From an uncultured Paraprevotella sp. (GTDB lineage Bacteria > Bacteroidota > Bacteroidia > Bacteroidales > Bacteroidaceae), in contig CAJUDC010000105.1 of assembly GCA_910584955.1 (NCBI GenBank), positions 1 to 9,342 on the forward strand: 9,342 nucleotides of DNA, read 5' to 3'. Below the pieces are notes generated by a model. That model was not told where the DNA came from. It searched no databases and worked only from the letters and a program-made list of their open reading frames with translations. Position 1 is the first letter of the stretch. The number at the start of each line of letters is the position of its first letter. Positions 1-8,200 of the stretch are shown here, piece after piece. The translations under genes were made by a program, and so were the position numbers.

Positions 1-549
1 GGTCGATACTTATTGTTTGCTCTGGCTGATTATGGTAATTTTCATATTTGGCATAAGTCAAGTGATCTTTATGTGCTGAAACTTTCAGCCGGGGATTTGG
101 AAAAGATCGCCATGGCCTCGGATATTTCGGAGGCTGTATATCCTCTTGTGGAAGCCAATAGTGATGAAGCGGAGAGCTATCATTCTTGGTCGTCGAACGG
201 GCGGTGGATTTTATTTAGCTCTCGTCGGATGGATGGTAATTATACCCGATTGTTTATTGCTTATTTTGACAAAGAAGGGCGGGCCCATCGTCCGTTTGTT
301 ATTCCGCAAAAGGACGCCCTTCATTATCGTCAGCAGTTTAAAAGTTATAATGTCCCCGAATGGATGGTTGTTCCGGTGACACCTTCTCGGTTGGATTACG
401 TAAACGTTGTGGAGAAGGATGCTCGACAGGCGGTGTATGCCGGTTCGTCACTGATGGTGCCGGATAGCATTTCGGTACGGAAACGTCATCAGGCTGTTGA
501 TGCGGTGACTGGTGCGTCACAGGTAAAGGACGGCAGAATCGGTTATTGA
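1..549 (+). CDS. PD40/TolB-like beta-propeller protein, C-terminal fragment
   Basis: The reading frame is open from base 1 (Gly-Arg-Tyr-Leu-Leu-Phe...) to the TGA at 547-549, so this is the 3' part of a gene that starts upstream of the window; no start codon can be assigned. The visible 182 residues contain the blade motif ESYHSWSSNGRWILFSSRR followed by YTRLFIAYFD and a later KSYNVPEWM. These are characteristic of WD40-like/PD40 (TolB-type) propellers that are common as exported proteins in Bacteroidota. An earlier segment, SSDLYVLKLSAGDLEKI, fits a preceding blade. Such propellers usually act as periplasmic or surface binding scaffolds; a specific ligand or enzymatic role cannot be read from this fragment. 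The tail after about residue 130 is low in recognisable motifs. The gene converges with the HTCS gene, with only 22 bp between the stop codons. Family call is fairly firm, function unknown. Confidence 0.8.
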   Translation, partial: GRYLLFALADYGNFHIWHKSSDLYVLKLSAGDLEKIAMASDISEAVYPLVEANSDEAESYHSWSSNGRWILFSSRRMDGNYTRLFIAYFDKEGRAHRPFVIPQKDALHYRQQFKSYNVPEWMVVPVTPSRLDYVNVVEKDARQAVYAGSSLMVPDSISVRKRHQAVDAVTGASQVKDGRIGY

Positions 550-569
550 GACAGCAACCGGTTCTGCCG
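531..569. terminator. Stem-loop overlapping the PD40 stop codon, possible shared terminator
   Basis: CGGCAGAATCGGTT (531-544) pairs with AACCGGTTCTGCCG (556-569): 14 pairs with one G-U wobble and an 11-nt loop that contains the TGA stop codon. It lies between two convergent genes. Neither side has a clean T-run: the + side is followed by GGCTATAGATT and the - side by TCCTTTACCT. It may therefore act as a 3'-end stabilising hairpin or a weak bidirectional terminator. Confidence 0.5.
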
Positions 570-571
570 GG

Positions 572-3500
572 CTATAGATTATCCTGTCCTGTGCTGTTAT
601 GGAATGTATCGGAGGACCTGTTGTTGCCCGGATCTTGACTTTTGGATTTTATGTATTCAGACGGCAACATTCCAAAATCTTTTTTGAAACACGACGAAAA
701 GTATTTCGGATCATTGTAACCTACGGAGTAGGCTAAATCCGAAATGCGTATATTGGGATTTTTCAGAGCAATCTCGCAGGCTGCTTTCATACGTATGTTG
801 CGTATGAAAGCAGATGTGTTAAGTCCGGTGAGCGTTTTAAGTTTCTTGTAAAGCGTGGATTTCGATGTGTTCGTTTCATCAGCGAATCTCTGTTGGTCGA
901 AATCGGCATCATTCAGATGTTTATGTACACAATTGATACATTTTTTCAAAAATTCTTCGTCGGCGTTGGTGATATCAAGTTCGCCAAGGCCTTCAAAAAG
1001 TTTTTCTTTGACTTCTTTAATGGCTTTTTCGCGGCGTTTGAGCAGGTTTTGTATGCGTGTTTGTAAGACGGAAAGATGGAAAGGTTTGGTTATATATGCA
1101 TCTGCGCCGGCTTCGTAAGCTTCGGCACGGTCTTGTTCGCTACGTTTGGCTGTAAGCATGATGATGGGACAATTACTGAAATCCGGGTTGTCGCGCAATT
1201 GCTTGGCCATTTCAATACCGTTCATCACCGGCATCATCACATCCGCCACGATCAGGTCGATTTTTTCGTTTTCCATTATTTCGATGGCTTCTTTTCCGTT
1301 GTAGGCTGTGATGATGTTATAATGCGGTTGTAACAGTCGTTTCATGAGTGTAATCAGTTCTTCGTTGTCTTCCACGATCAGAAGCGTGTGGCTTGGGACG
1401 GGCGGAACACTTCCGATGTGTTCTGTTTCCGGTTCATCCTGCTGTTTTTTTGTCTGCACGGTCTGTGTTTGTTCTCCGGTTCCTATGAGAGATGCCGGAT
1501 CCGTTTTTTCTTCCGTTACGTACAAAGGAGGATCATCTATTTCTTCTTCATGAAAGAATCTTTTTCTTATCGGAAGGGTAACGGTGAATGTAGTTCCTTG
1601 TCCTTCTTCGCTTTTCACTGTGATGGTTCCGTGGTGCAGTGTTACGAGGTCCTTGGTGAGTGAAAGTCCTATGCCTGTGCCGTAGGTGTTGAACTTACGG
1701 TATTCGCCTTCATAGAATCGTTTGAACAGATCGGCCTGTTTGTGTGCGGCGATGCCTTGTCCGTTGTCTTTGACGGTGAGATTGATGAAGTCTTCGTTGT
1801 TTTCGTAGGTAAGCGTCACCTGCACATAGCCCATGGCTTGTGTGTATTTGGCAGCGTTGGACAGCAGGTTGTATACGATTTTATCCAATGCGTCCGGGTC
1901 GAAATATCCCCTTATGTGTTCCGGTGAACATAGCAGGGACAAATGCAGTTTTTTGCGTTTCATCAAAGGATCTATGCTTTCTATTTCTTTTCGGCAGAAG
2001 TCGGCAATGTCCCCTTCCGATACTCTTAGTTGCAGATTCCCTGTTTCTGCTTTTCTGAATTCCAGAATTTGCTGTAAGAGTCGTATTTGCCGGCTCAGGT
2101 TGCTTTGTATGATTCGGCATAGCTCGGCTTTGTTCGGGCATTCCATTTCAAGTTCGCTGACTGTTGCTTGTATCACTGTGAGGGGCGTCATCAGATCGTG
2201 TGTGATGTTGGTGAAGAACTGTAGCTTTTTATGGTTCAGTTCATCTATCTTTTTGTTGGCGAGATGAGCCAGTTGCAATTCTCTTTGTTGTAACGTGCGT
2301 TGTTTTTGGTATTTGAAAAGGGAATAGCCGGCTCCGGCCAATAACAGGAAATAGAACAAGATCGCCCACCATCGTTTCCATACCGGTGGAAGAACGGTTA
2401 TATGTAGCGGGTGAGCCTTGTCGCGCCATATACCGTTTATATCGGTAGCTTTAAGAAGGAATATGTATTCTCCGGCTGGAAGATTGCTGTAGTATGCGGA
2501 GTGTTGTCGGGCGGCCGGGTATATCCATTCTTTGTCGTGTCCTTCCAGTTTGTACGCAAAGCGGCTTTCCTGTCTGGTGTCGTAAGTCAGGGATGAAAAT
2601 TCGATGGTTATATCGTTTTGGGCGTGCGAAAGTTGTATCTTATTGGTATATGGGGGAAGCAGCTTCGAGATTGCTTTTCGTTCTTTAGCCGGCAACATCT
2701 CAAGCGGTGTATTGAATATTTTGATGTCCGTTATGTTTATTTCTGTCGCAGGTGTTTTGGGAGACAGCTGTTTGTCTGCAAAGGTGGTGTAGCTGTCCAC
2801 GCCTCCGAAACATACCGTTCCGGTGCCATTGGAACAGGATATGCCTTTCCCGAAATAAGCATCATCGGTTTCGTTGGTGTTAGGTATATAACGCAGATTG
2901 ATGAATTGCCCTTCGGCATTCAGTTGCAGACACATGATGCCTTGTTGGGAGGAGATCCATAAATTGCCTTTTCTGCCCTCTTCTATGCTGCATATATCGT
3001 CATCCGGTATGCCATATTGTTTGTTTACGCAAATGAATCCGTCTTGTTCTTCATCATACAGCATCAGTCCGTTTTCTAAAGAGCAGGCCCATACTCTTCC
3101 CTCGCTGTCTTGCAGGGTCTTGTTTATATCGTTTATGGGAAATTGGGTGTTGAGGGGAGTTCGGTATGAATAAACCTCCAAGGATTGGGGCGACCGGATA
3201 TCTCCTTTCAGGCACATGATACCTTTGTCTTTTGTGGATAGCCATATATGGCCGTCACGACTTTGCATGATATGCCTTATTTGGGCGGTTCCGGTTTCTT
3301 TCAGAGACTGAAGGGGGGAAGGCTGTTCTTTATTGTCGGCATATCTTACGCATAATCCTTGCCACGTGCCTATTAATAAGTTTCCCATGTCGTCTTCCAG
3401 GAAAGAATATATGCAATTGTCTGGTAGCCAGGGCGTATTTTGCATGTTCATGTGCTTCAGCAGTGTCCGGTCACGGTTGATCTCCATGAAACCGTCACGG

Positions 3501-4870
3501 GTGGTCCCGATTAATATATCGCCGTTGCGTGTTTCGTATATGCAGTTTGTTTTCTGAGGTATATCCGTATCTTTCATAACCGGCATATCTTTCATACAGA
3601 TATATTCTCCGGTTTCTTTTCGGTAGTATACCAGTCCGTTGCGTTCCAGGCCGATCCAGATGTTGCCTGCTTGGTCATAAGTCATACTGTTGATGACGTC
3701 ATTGTCCTGCAATGCCTCGGGAAGCAGGTGATACTCAAAATCTTTCGGACGAATCGATGCGGTAACCAAACCTGTGAGTGAGGCGTTTATCCATACGTTC
3801 CCGTTTCTGTCGCACAGTTGGGTGCTTGCTCCTCGATTGAAGTAGGTCGGTGAAGGCATTTTGTCGGAAGGGATGTTGTGGAAGCGGTTGTTTGCATAGA
3901 TGCACAGTCCTTTTGAGGTGCCAATCCACAGCAGGCCGGTGTAGGGATCCTCCGTCAGTGAATAAATGACATCCGAAGGCAGCAGACGGTCGGTGTTTCC
4001 CGTCATGAAATTTTGAAAATCAAGGGGCTTGTTTGTCTCATACGGGTTTCTTATCAGATAAAGTCCTTTGCCCCATGTGCCCACCCACAGGCGGTGTGAT
4101 TGATCTTCAAGTACCACCTGGGCTGAATTCAGGTCGTTAAACTTAGGCACTTCGTAAAACTCGCTGTTGGTGGGGTCATAGCGATAAAGCCCTTTATCCC
4201 AGGTGCCAATCCAGATATAGCCTTTGTGGTCTTCGTATAATGATTTGACGGCGCAGTGCGGAACCTTGGAATTATTCCGTTGGTTGCACATGAGCAGAAA
4301 ATGGTCCGATGACGGTTCGTACAGATAAAGTCCGCCCTCTGTGCCTACCCACATCTGTTTGGTTTGTCCGTTACTGCCTTTTGTAATGAGTATGCTGCTG
4401 ATGTTGTCACAGTTGATGAAGTCATCGAAATGATATTGCCGGCAGTCTCCGTTTTTCAGATTCAGAAGGTTGATGCCTTTGTTCGTACCCAACCATAGAC
4501 TGTCGCCGTCGTTTGCGATACAGTTGATCCTATTGGAAGAAAACAGTTCCGGGCGTTTTTGGTCATTCTTATAACGCTTGATCAGGAAACCGTCGTAGCG
4601 ATATAAACCAAACTCGGTACCGATCCAGATGAAACCGTGTTTGTCCTGATGAATGGCATGTATGTTGTTTGTGGGGAAGCCGGAAGTTGAATTTAGTTTG
4701 TACATTTCAAGATGTTGGAAAATCTTTTCCGTATCGATCGATGCAGTGTACGTGTCGGTCGGCGCATACCCGGGCGCGTCGGCGGCAAGGACTGTTCCGG
4801 CTTGGAGCGTAAGCAAAAGAACGGAGATAAGTACGGTCAGAAACGCCTGTGTTTTCAATGTTGCTTTCAT
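572..4870 (-). CDS. Hybrid two-component system regulator (HTCS: Reg_prop/YYY sensor, histidine kinase, receiver, AraC)
   Basis: This is a one-protein signalling system of 1432 residues, usual for the family: a periplasmic ligand drives His-to-Asp phosphotransfer and DNA binding by the C-terminal domain. Residues 1-29 are a signal peptide ending VLA|AD. Residues ~40-740 are propeller blades with repeated motifs such as IWIGTEFGLYRYDG, LWLGTNKG and IWIGTWDKGLYRYD. A Y_Y_Y domain (~770-820) precedes one transmembrane helix (~833-851). HisKA has the phospho-acceptor His891 in NITHDLMTPLT. The ATPase has the N box NLLSNAAKY, DNGQG and GTGIGL. An acidic ~60-residue linker leads to the receiver (VEDNEE, Asp1210 in VADVMMP, TKP lysine). 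An AraC helix-turn-helix (~1314-1410) and a 22-residue tail finish the protein. All catalytic residues are present. The ATG at 4870 is preferred over the in-frame TTG at 4909 because that TTG lies inside the -7 promoter element. Family members normally control adjacent glycan-use genes; here the divergent exported protein is the obvious candidate target (inference). Confidence 0.95.
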   Translation of the reverse strand: MKATLKTQAFLTVLISVLLLTLQAGTVLAADAPGYAPTDTYTASIDTEKIFQHLEMYKLNSTSGFPTNNIHAIHQDKHGFIWIGTEFGLYRYDGFLIKRYKNDQKRPELFSSNRINCIANDGDSLWLGTNKGINLLNLKNGDCRQYHFDDFINCDNISSILITKGSNGQTKQMWVGTEGGLYLYEPSSDHFLLMCNQRNNSKVPHCAVKSLYEDHKGYIWIGTWDKGLYRYDPTNSEFYEVPKFNDLNSAQVVLEDQSHRLWVGTWGKGLYLIRNPYETNKPLDFQNFMTGNTDRLLPSDVIYSLTEDPYTGLLWIGTSKGLCIYANNRFHNIPSDKMPSPTYFNRGASTQLCDRNGNVWINASLTGLVTASIRPKDFEYHLLPEALQDNDVINSMTYDQAGNIWIGLERNGLVYYRKETGEYICMKDMPVMKDTDIPQKTNCIYETRNGDILIGTTRDGFMEINRDRTLLKHMNMQNTPWLPDNCIYSFLEDDMGNLLIGTWQGLCVRYADNKEQPSPLQSLKETGTAQIRHIMQSRDGHIWLSTKDKGIMCLKGDIRSPQSLEVYSYRTPLNTQFPINDINKTLQDSEGRVWACSLENGLMLYDEEQDGFICVNKQYGIPDDDICSIEEGRKGNLWISSQQGIMCLQLNAEGQFINLRYIPNTNETDDAYFGKGISCSNGTGTVCFGGVDSYTTFADKQLSPKTPATEINITDIKIFNTPLEMLPAKERKAISKLLPPYTNKIQLSHAQNDITIEFSSLTYDTRQESRFAYKLEGHDKEWIYPAARQHSAYYSNLPAGEYIFLLKATDINGIWRDKAHPLHITVLPPVWKRWWAILFYFLLLAGAGYSLFKYQKQRTLQQRELQLAHLANKKIDELNHKKLQFFTNITHDLMTPLTVIQATVSELEMECPNKAELCRIIQSNLSRQIRLLQQILEFRKAETGNLQLRVSEGDIADFCRKEIESIDPLMKRKKLHLSLLCSPEHIRGYFDPDALDKIVYNLLSNAAKYTQAMGYVQVTLTYENNEDFINLTVKDNGQGIAAHKQADLFKRFYEGEYRKFNTYGTGIGLSLTKDLVTLHHGTITVKSEEGQGTTFTVTLPIRKRFFHEEEIDDPPLYVTEEKTDPASLIGTGEQTQTVQTKKQQDEPETEHIGSVPPVPSHTLLIVEDNEELITLMKRLLQPHYNIITAYNGKEAIEIMENEKIDLIVADVMMPVMNGIEMAKQLRDNPDFSNCPIIMLTAKRSEQDRAEAYEAGADAYITKPFHLSVLQTRIQNLLKRREKAIKEVKEKLFEGLGELDITNADEEFLKKCINCVHKHLNDADFDQQRFADETNTSKSTLYKKLKTLTGLNTSAFIRNIRMKAACEIALKNPNIRISDLAYSVGYNDPKYFSSCFKKDFGMLPSEYIKSKSQDPGNNRSSDTFHNSTGQDNL

Positions 4871-4906
4871 GTAAGGTTCAGTGTGTTTTTTGTCTGATAG
4901 GATATG

Positions 4907-4914
4907 CAAAGATA
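4907..4914 (-). promoter_or_regulatory. -7 element of the HTCS promoter
   Basis: Read on the minus strand this is TATCTTTG, an exact match to the Bacteroides -7 consensus TAnnTTTG. The start site would fall near 4900, giving a leader of about 30 nt to the ATG at 4870. No clear -33 TTTG is seen 19-21 bp upstream, so the promoter may be weak or activator-dependent. The element overlaps an in-frame TTG at 4907-4909 and so argues against that longer start. Confidence 0.6.
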
Positions 4915-4952
4915 GGTATAAAAATCACTCTTGTATGCGCTTGTGTAGGGAA

Positions 4953-5140
4953 TAAGGTTGAATTATAGGTAAAACTACTCAAAAATTCCATCCTTGGGCG
5001 CGCAGCCTTCTTTGGGGGACGACCCAATAGGGCTGTTTATCCGATTGGATTTTGATCGGAGGGAAGTTTGGCGGGCTCCTTAACACAAGAAAACGGTAAA
5101 AAGAGTTGAAAAATAAATTTTCGTCAAAGGCTCTTTTTTT
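4953..5140 (+). ncRNA. Candidate structured leader or small RNA
   Basis: This is a tentative call. A near-consensus -7 element (TAAGGTTG, 4953-4960) is followed by a GC-rich stretch able to form two successive hairpins, then by an A/T-rich stem with a 7-T run. The first hairpin pairs AGCC 5004-5007 with GGCT 5031-5034 and, inside it, TTGGG 5012-5016 with CCCAA 5023-5027. The second pairs CCGAT 5041-5045 with ATCGG 5055-5059. A terminator upstream of the downstream gene's own -7 element makes sense if something is transcribed through this region. It could be a free small RNA or an attenuated leader. No known riboswitch or RNA family is recognised. Confidence 0.25.
5098..5140 (+). terminator. 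A/T-rich stem-loop with T-run upstream of the exported protein gene
   Basis: AAAAAGAG (5098-5105) pairs with CTCTTTTT (5131-5138), continuing inward with TTGA (5106-5109) to TCAA (5124-5127) and a short A/T hairpin. Seven T residues (5134-5140) close the 3' side. The A-run on the 5' side means it could also act on the minus strand. It sits about 30 bp before the -7 element of the downstream gene, an odd place for a terminator between divergent genes. Confidence 0.4.
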
Positions 5141-5169
5141 AAACGCTTTTTTCTTTCGTGATAAACCCA

Positions 5170-5177
5170 TAATTTTG
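5170..5177 (+). promoter_or_regulatory. -7 element of the exported protein gene
   Basis: TAATTTTG is an exact match to TAnnTTTG. The expected start near 5184 leaves about 50 nt of leader before the ATG at 5234. The -33 position 19 bp upstream reads CTTTT and is only a weak match. The leader just before the ATG is A/T-rich (AAAATAAAATACT) with no Shine-Dalgarno, as is usual in Bacteroidota. Confidence 0.6.
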
Positions 5178-5233
5178 CTTGCGTCGTTTGACACATCGGA
5201 TGGCGATATTATCATTATCTAAAATAAAATACT

Positions 5234-8200
5234 ATGATTAAAAAGAAACTCTTTTCGTTGGCCAGACCTCTGATTGCGGTCTTGGGAGTGATTGGGGCGG
5301 GGCTGTCGGGAGCGGGTAGGCTCCATGCACAGAATTATATTCCGCAGACAGGTGACAAAGTTCAGACGGAGAACGGTGTGTATGTGGTTAAAGGGAGTAA
5401 CCTTATTCTTAATCCCACCTTTGATGAAGGCCTGTTAAATTGGAAGGCCGGGAACGGAACTGCGTTGTCGGAAGAGAATTTTGCGGTGCTTCCGGGCGAA
5501 GGCCCCGACGGAACGGCGTGTCTGTCGGCTTTGAAAGGGGATGGTAGCGGTACGGCACAGTCGGTCAAGACCGGTTGGGCCATAACGGAAGGAAAAACGT
5601 ATTTGTTCAGTTGCTGGGCCAAACGGACGGCAGCCGGTATGTCGAGTAACACGCAATACAGTAAAATCTTTCAGGGGAATTCGGATAATGCCACTACCAA
5701 GGAAATGGCAGTGATAAACTATCAGGCGGATACCTGGGTGCAGACGCAACTGGTATTTACGGCGGAAATGCCCTTCTGTGTGGCGCAGTTCGGGTGGCTG
5801 AACGCTGCCACGGAACTGGCTTGTTTTTATCTGGGAGAGGTTGAATTGTCGGCCGAATTGTCTACTGCAAAGCTTGAAGGCACGATTGAGGCGGCAGAAC
5901 TTCTTCTTTCTTCTACGGAGGAGGGCAGCCAGAAAGGACAGTATACCGCAGAGGTGCGTAAAGCCCTGTCCGAGGCGATTGCTGTGGCGAAGAAAATATT
6001 GGCTGAAGCGACTTCGCAGCAGCAGATTAATGACGCGAACGACGACCTCGTGGCGGCTCAGGCTGTGTATCGCGAGGCGGTGAACCCTCCCTTTACAGTG
6101 GGGATGAAGTATTCTATCATTCATAACAGCGGCTTTTATCTGGCTACCGGCGGTGACGGCGGATTTATGAAAATACAGGAAGCCGACGATGAGGCTTCCG
6201 ACCGTGTGTTCACATTTGTTCCGGCTCCCGAAGGGGCTGCGGCCAAAGGGTATAATCTGAGGAGCGAAGACGGTATGTTTGTTTATCGCGAGGGATCTTG
6301 GAATACGAAGTCCGGTTCGGATATTGATTTGTCGGCTGCCAATGCCATTTTCCAGGTGGTGGACTACGGCGGTTTCGTGCAGTTGCGGAATATGGGCAGC
6401 GGTTCGGTGCTTGGAACGGATGCTCGGACGGCGGGTTCCGAAGTCTATTCCAATAAAAACGGAACCGGTTCCAATAACTGTTGGACGTTGAAAGAGTTTG
6501 TTCCCGTTTCCGAACGCGATGACAAATATTACTACGAGGAGGCGCTTAAAGAGGCACAGAACATCTATTCAATGATTGATCCGGCGCTGTGCGGAGTGAA
6601 GGCATTCATGATTTCGGCCGAGGCGTATGCGAAACTCGGTAATACCATCGCCGCATCGCAGGAGATGACCGATTATGTGGCAGCCAAAGAACTGTTGGAA
6701 GCCGCCGTAGCGGAATTTCAAGCGAATAAGATCAACGCGCCTGTCGAAGGCGTGGAATATCAGATTATCCATGTGTCCGAAAAGACCCTTCATCAGGCAG
6801 AGGGCAGCACGCAGCCGATATTGGCAACCACCGATGAGGCTACTCGCCAGAAATATTCTTTTGTGCCTTCGGATGTTGCCGGAGCCTATTACATAAAGAA
6901 TCTGGCTACAAACTCCTATCTTGTCAAGAGCACGCTGAGCCCGTGGGATACCCAGTGGGCGGAGGAGTCATCGGCGGATGAGGCCAAATGGATCATCAGC
7001 ATTTACGGAGAGAAGATGTACACGTTGCAGAATCTGGCCGGAAAAGGTTTTCTGGGATGCGATGCCACCAATGACGGGTCCATGATTTATTGCGACAAGT
7101 GGGAAGGTGCCAATAATTCGCATTGGAACGTGACGGACGGTTCGGATGATGTGGTGTTGGATCGCGAGGCTTTTGATCAGGCGATGAATCAGGCGAGAGC
7201 CCTGATGGAGACGATGAAAGAGGGTTATCTTCCCGGGGAGTATTTTGCATCGGATATTACGGCTTTTGCTGCGGTAATGGCGAAAGCGGAAGAGGAGGCC
7301 GGAAAAGCCGTGTCGCAGGAACTTCTGGATGAGGTGACGGCCCGTTTGCTTGCCGACACGGAGAGTTATAGAGGAAAGGCGCATACGGTGTCTGTGGCAG
7401 GAGAATATCTGAAAGATCTGATTGCCGACTGCAAGGCGGAATGCGAGGCTGCGGTTGTCGGTATTGAAAAGGGCCAGTATGCGGAAGCTTCGAAGAATGC
7501 GTTCCAGGCGGCAATCGGTGAGGCGGAGAAGGCGGTAGCGCCCGAAGCGGCCATCGAAGCCCTGAACGCGGCGCGTGATGAATTCCGAAACAGCATTATA
7601 ACGATCGATCGTGCCGCATTCAAAGCTTTGATTGCCTCGGCTGCCGACGCAGTGGCTGCTGCAGTGGCCGGTGACTGTGACGGCCAATATCCTGCCGACG
7701 CTATCGAGACGTACAAGGAGGCATTGGTTTCCGCGCAAGCCGTATACAACGAAGCCGATGCTTCGCAGGGCGATATAGATGCCGGTACGGAATCACTTGA
7801 TGCGGCCTCCAAGGTATTTGAGGGACGGAAAGTCATTATCGATTTTTCTGCTCTTAGAAAGGCGGTTTCCGTGGCGAACGACATGATGAAGGAAGCGGAA
7901 CCGGAGAAGGGTGAAGGGCCCGGCAAATATCCTGAGGCTGCTTTCGACGTCCTTACGGGACAGGTGGCCGAGGCGCAGGCTGCGATAGGCAGTAAGGCGC
8001 TGAACCAGCAGGCGGTGAATGACAAGGTTGCCCGGCTTGAACAGGCTATCGAGGCATTTACCTCTTCTCGTCGGGAGAACGACTATTCCGAGTTGAAAGC
8101 TCTTATCGAACGTGCCGACCAACTGCTGGCTTCGGCTGTCATCGGAGATCAGGAAGGCAACTACACACAGGAAGATTATGATTACCTGTCGGCTTCCGTG

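Larger units (their letters stand above)
4871..5233. other. Divergent intergenic region between HTCS and exported protein genes
   Basis: The 363 bp contain, from left to right, the HTCS leader and its -7 element (4907-4914), a near-match + strand -7 element TAAGGTTG (4953-4960, five of the six defined positions), a GC-rich patch with two small hairpins (about 4991-5085), an A/T-rich hairpin with a T-run (5098-5140), and the -7 element of the exported protein gene (5170-5177). A 78-codon open frame on the minus strand (4979-5215) has no other support as a gene. The AraC-type output domain of the HTCS would be expected to bind here; I could not define an operator. TTTGGGGGAC (5011-5020) and TTTGGCGGGC (5067-5076) match at 8 of 10 bases, but this may be chance. 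Confidence 0.7.

Noticed and set aside
855..2962. Plus-strand open frames inside the HTCS gene (up to 144 codons, such as 1833-2267 and 2618-2962)
   Set aside because: They are antisense to conserved kinase, receiver and propeller coding sequence and have no promoter or domain support.
4979..5215. Minus-strand 78-codon open frame in the divergent intergenic region
   Set aside because: It has no signal or domain. It would run through the T-run hairpin and the promoter element of the opposite gene, and its composition does not suggest a real protein. The region is better explained as regulatory or RNA-encoding.
5435..8025. Long minus-strand open frames (for example 229, 256 and 219 codons at 5435-6124, 6968-7738 and 7366-8025)
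   Set aside because: They lie wholly inside the well-supported exported protein gene, overlap each other, show Arg/Ser/His-rich composition typical of antisense frames of Ala-rich genes, and contain no recognisable domain.
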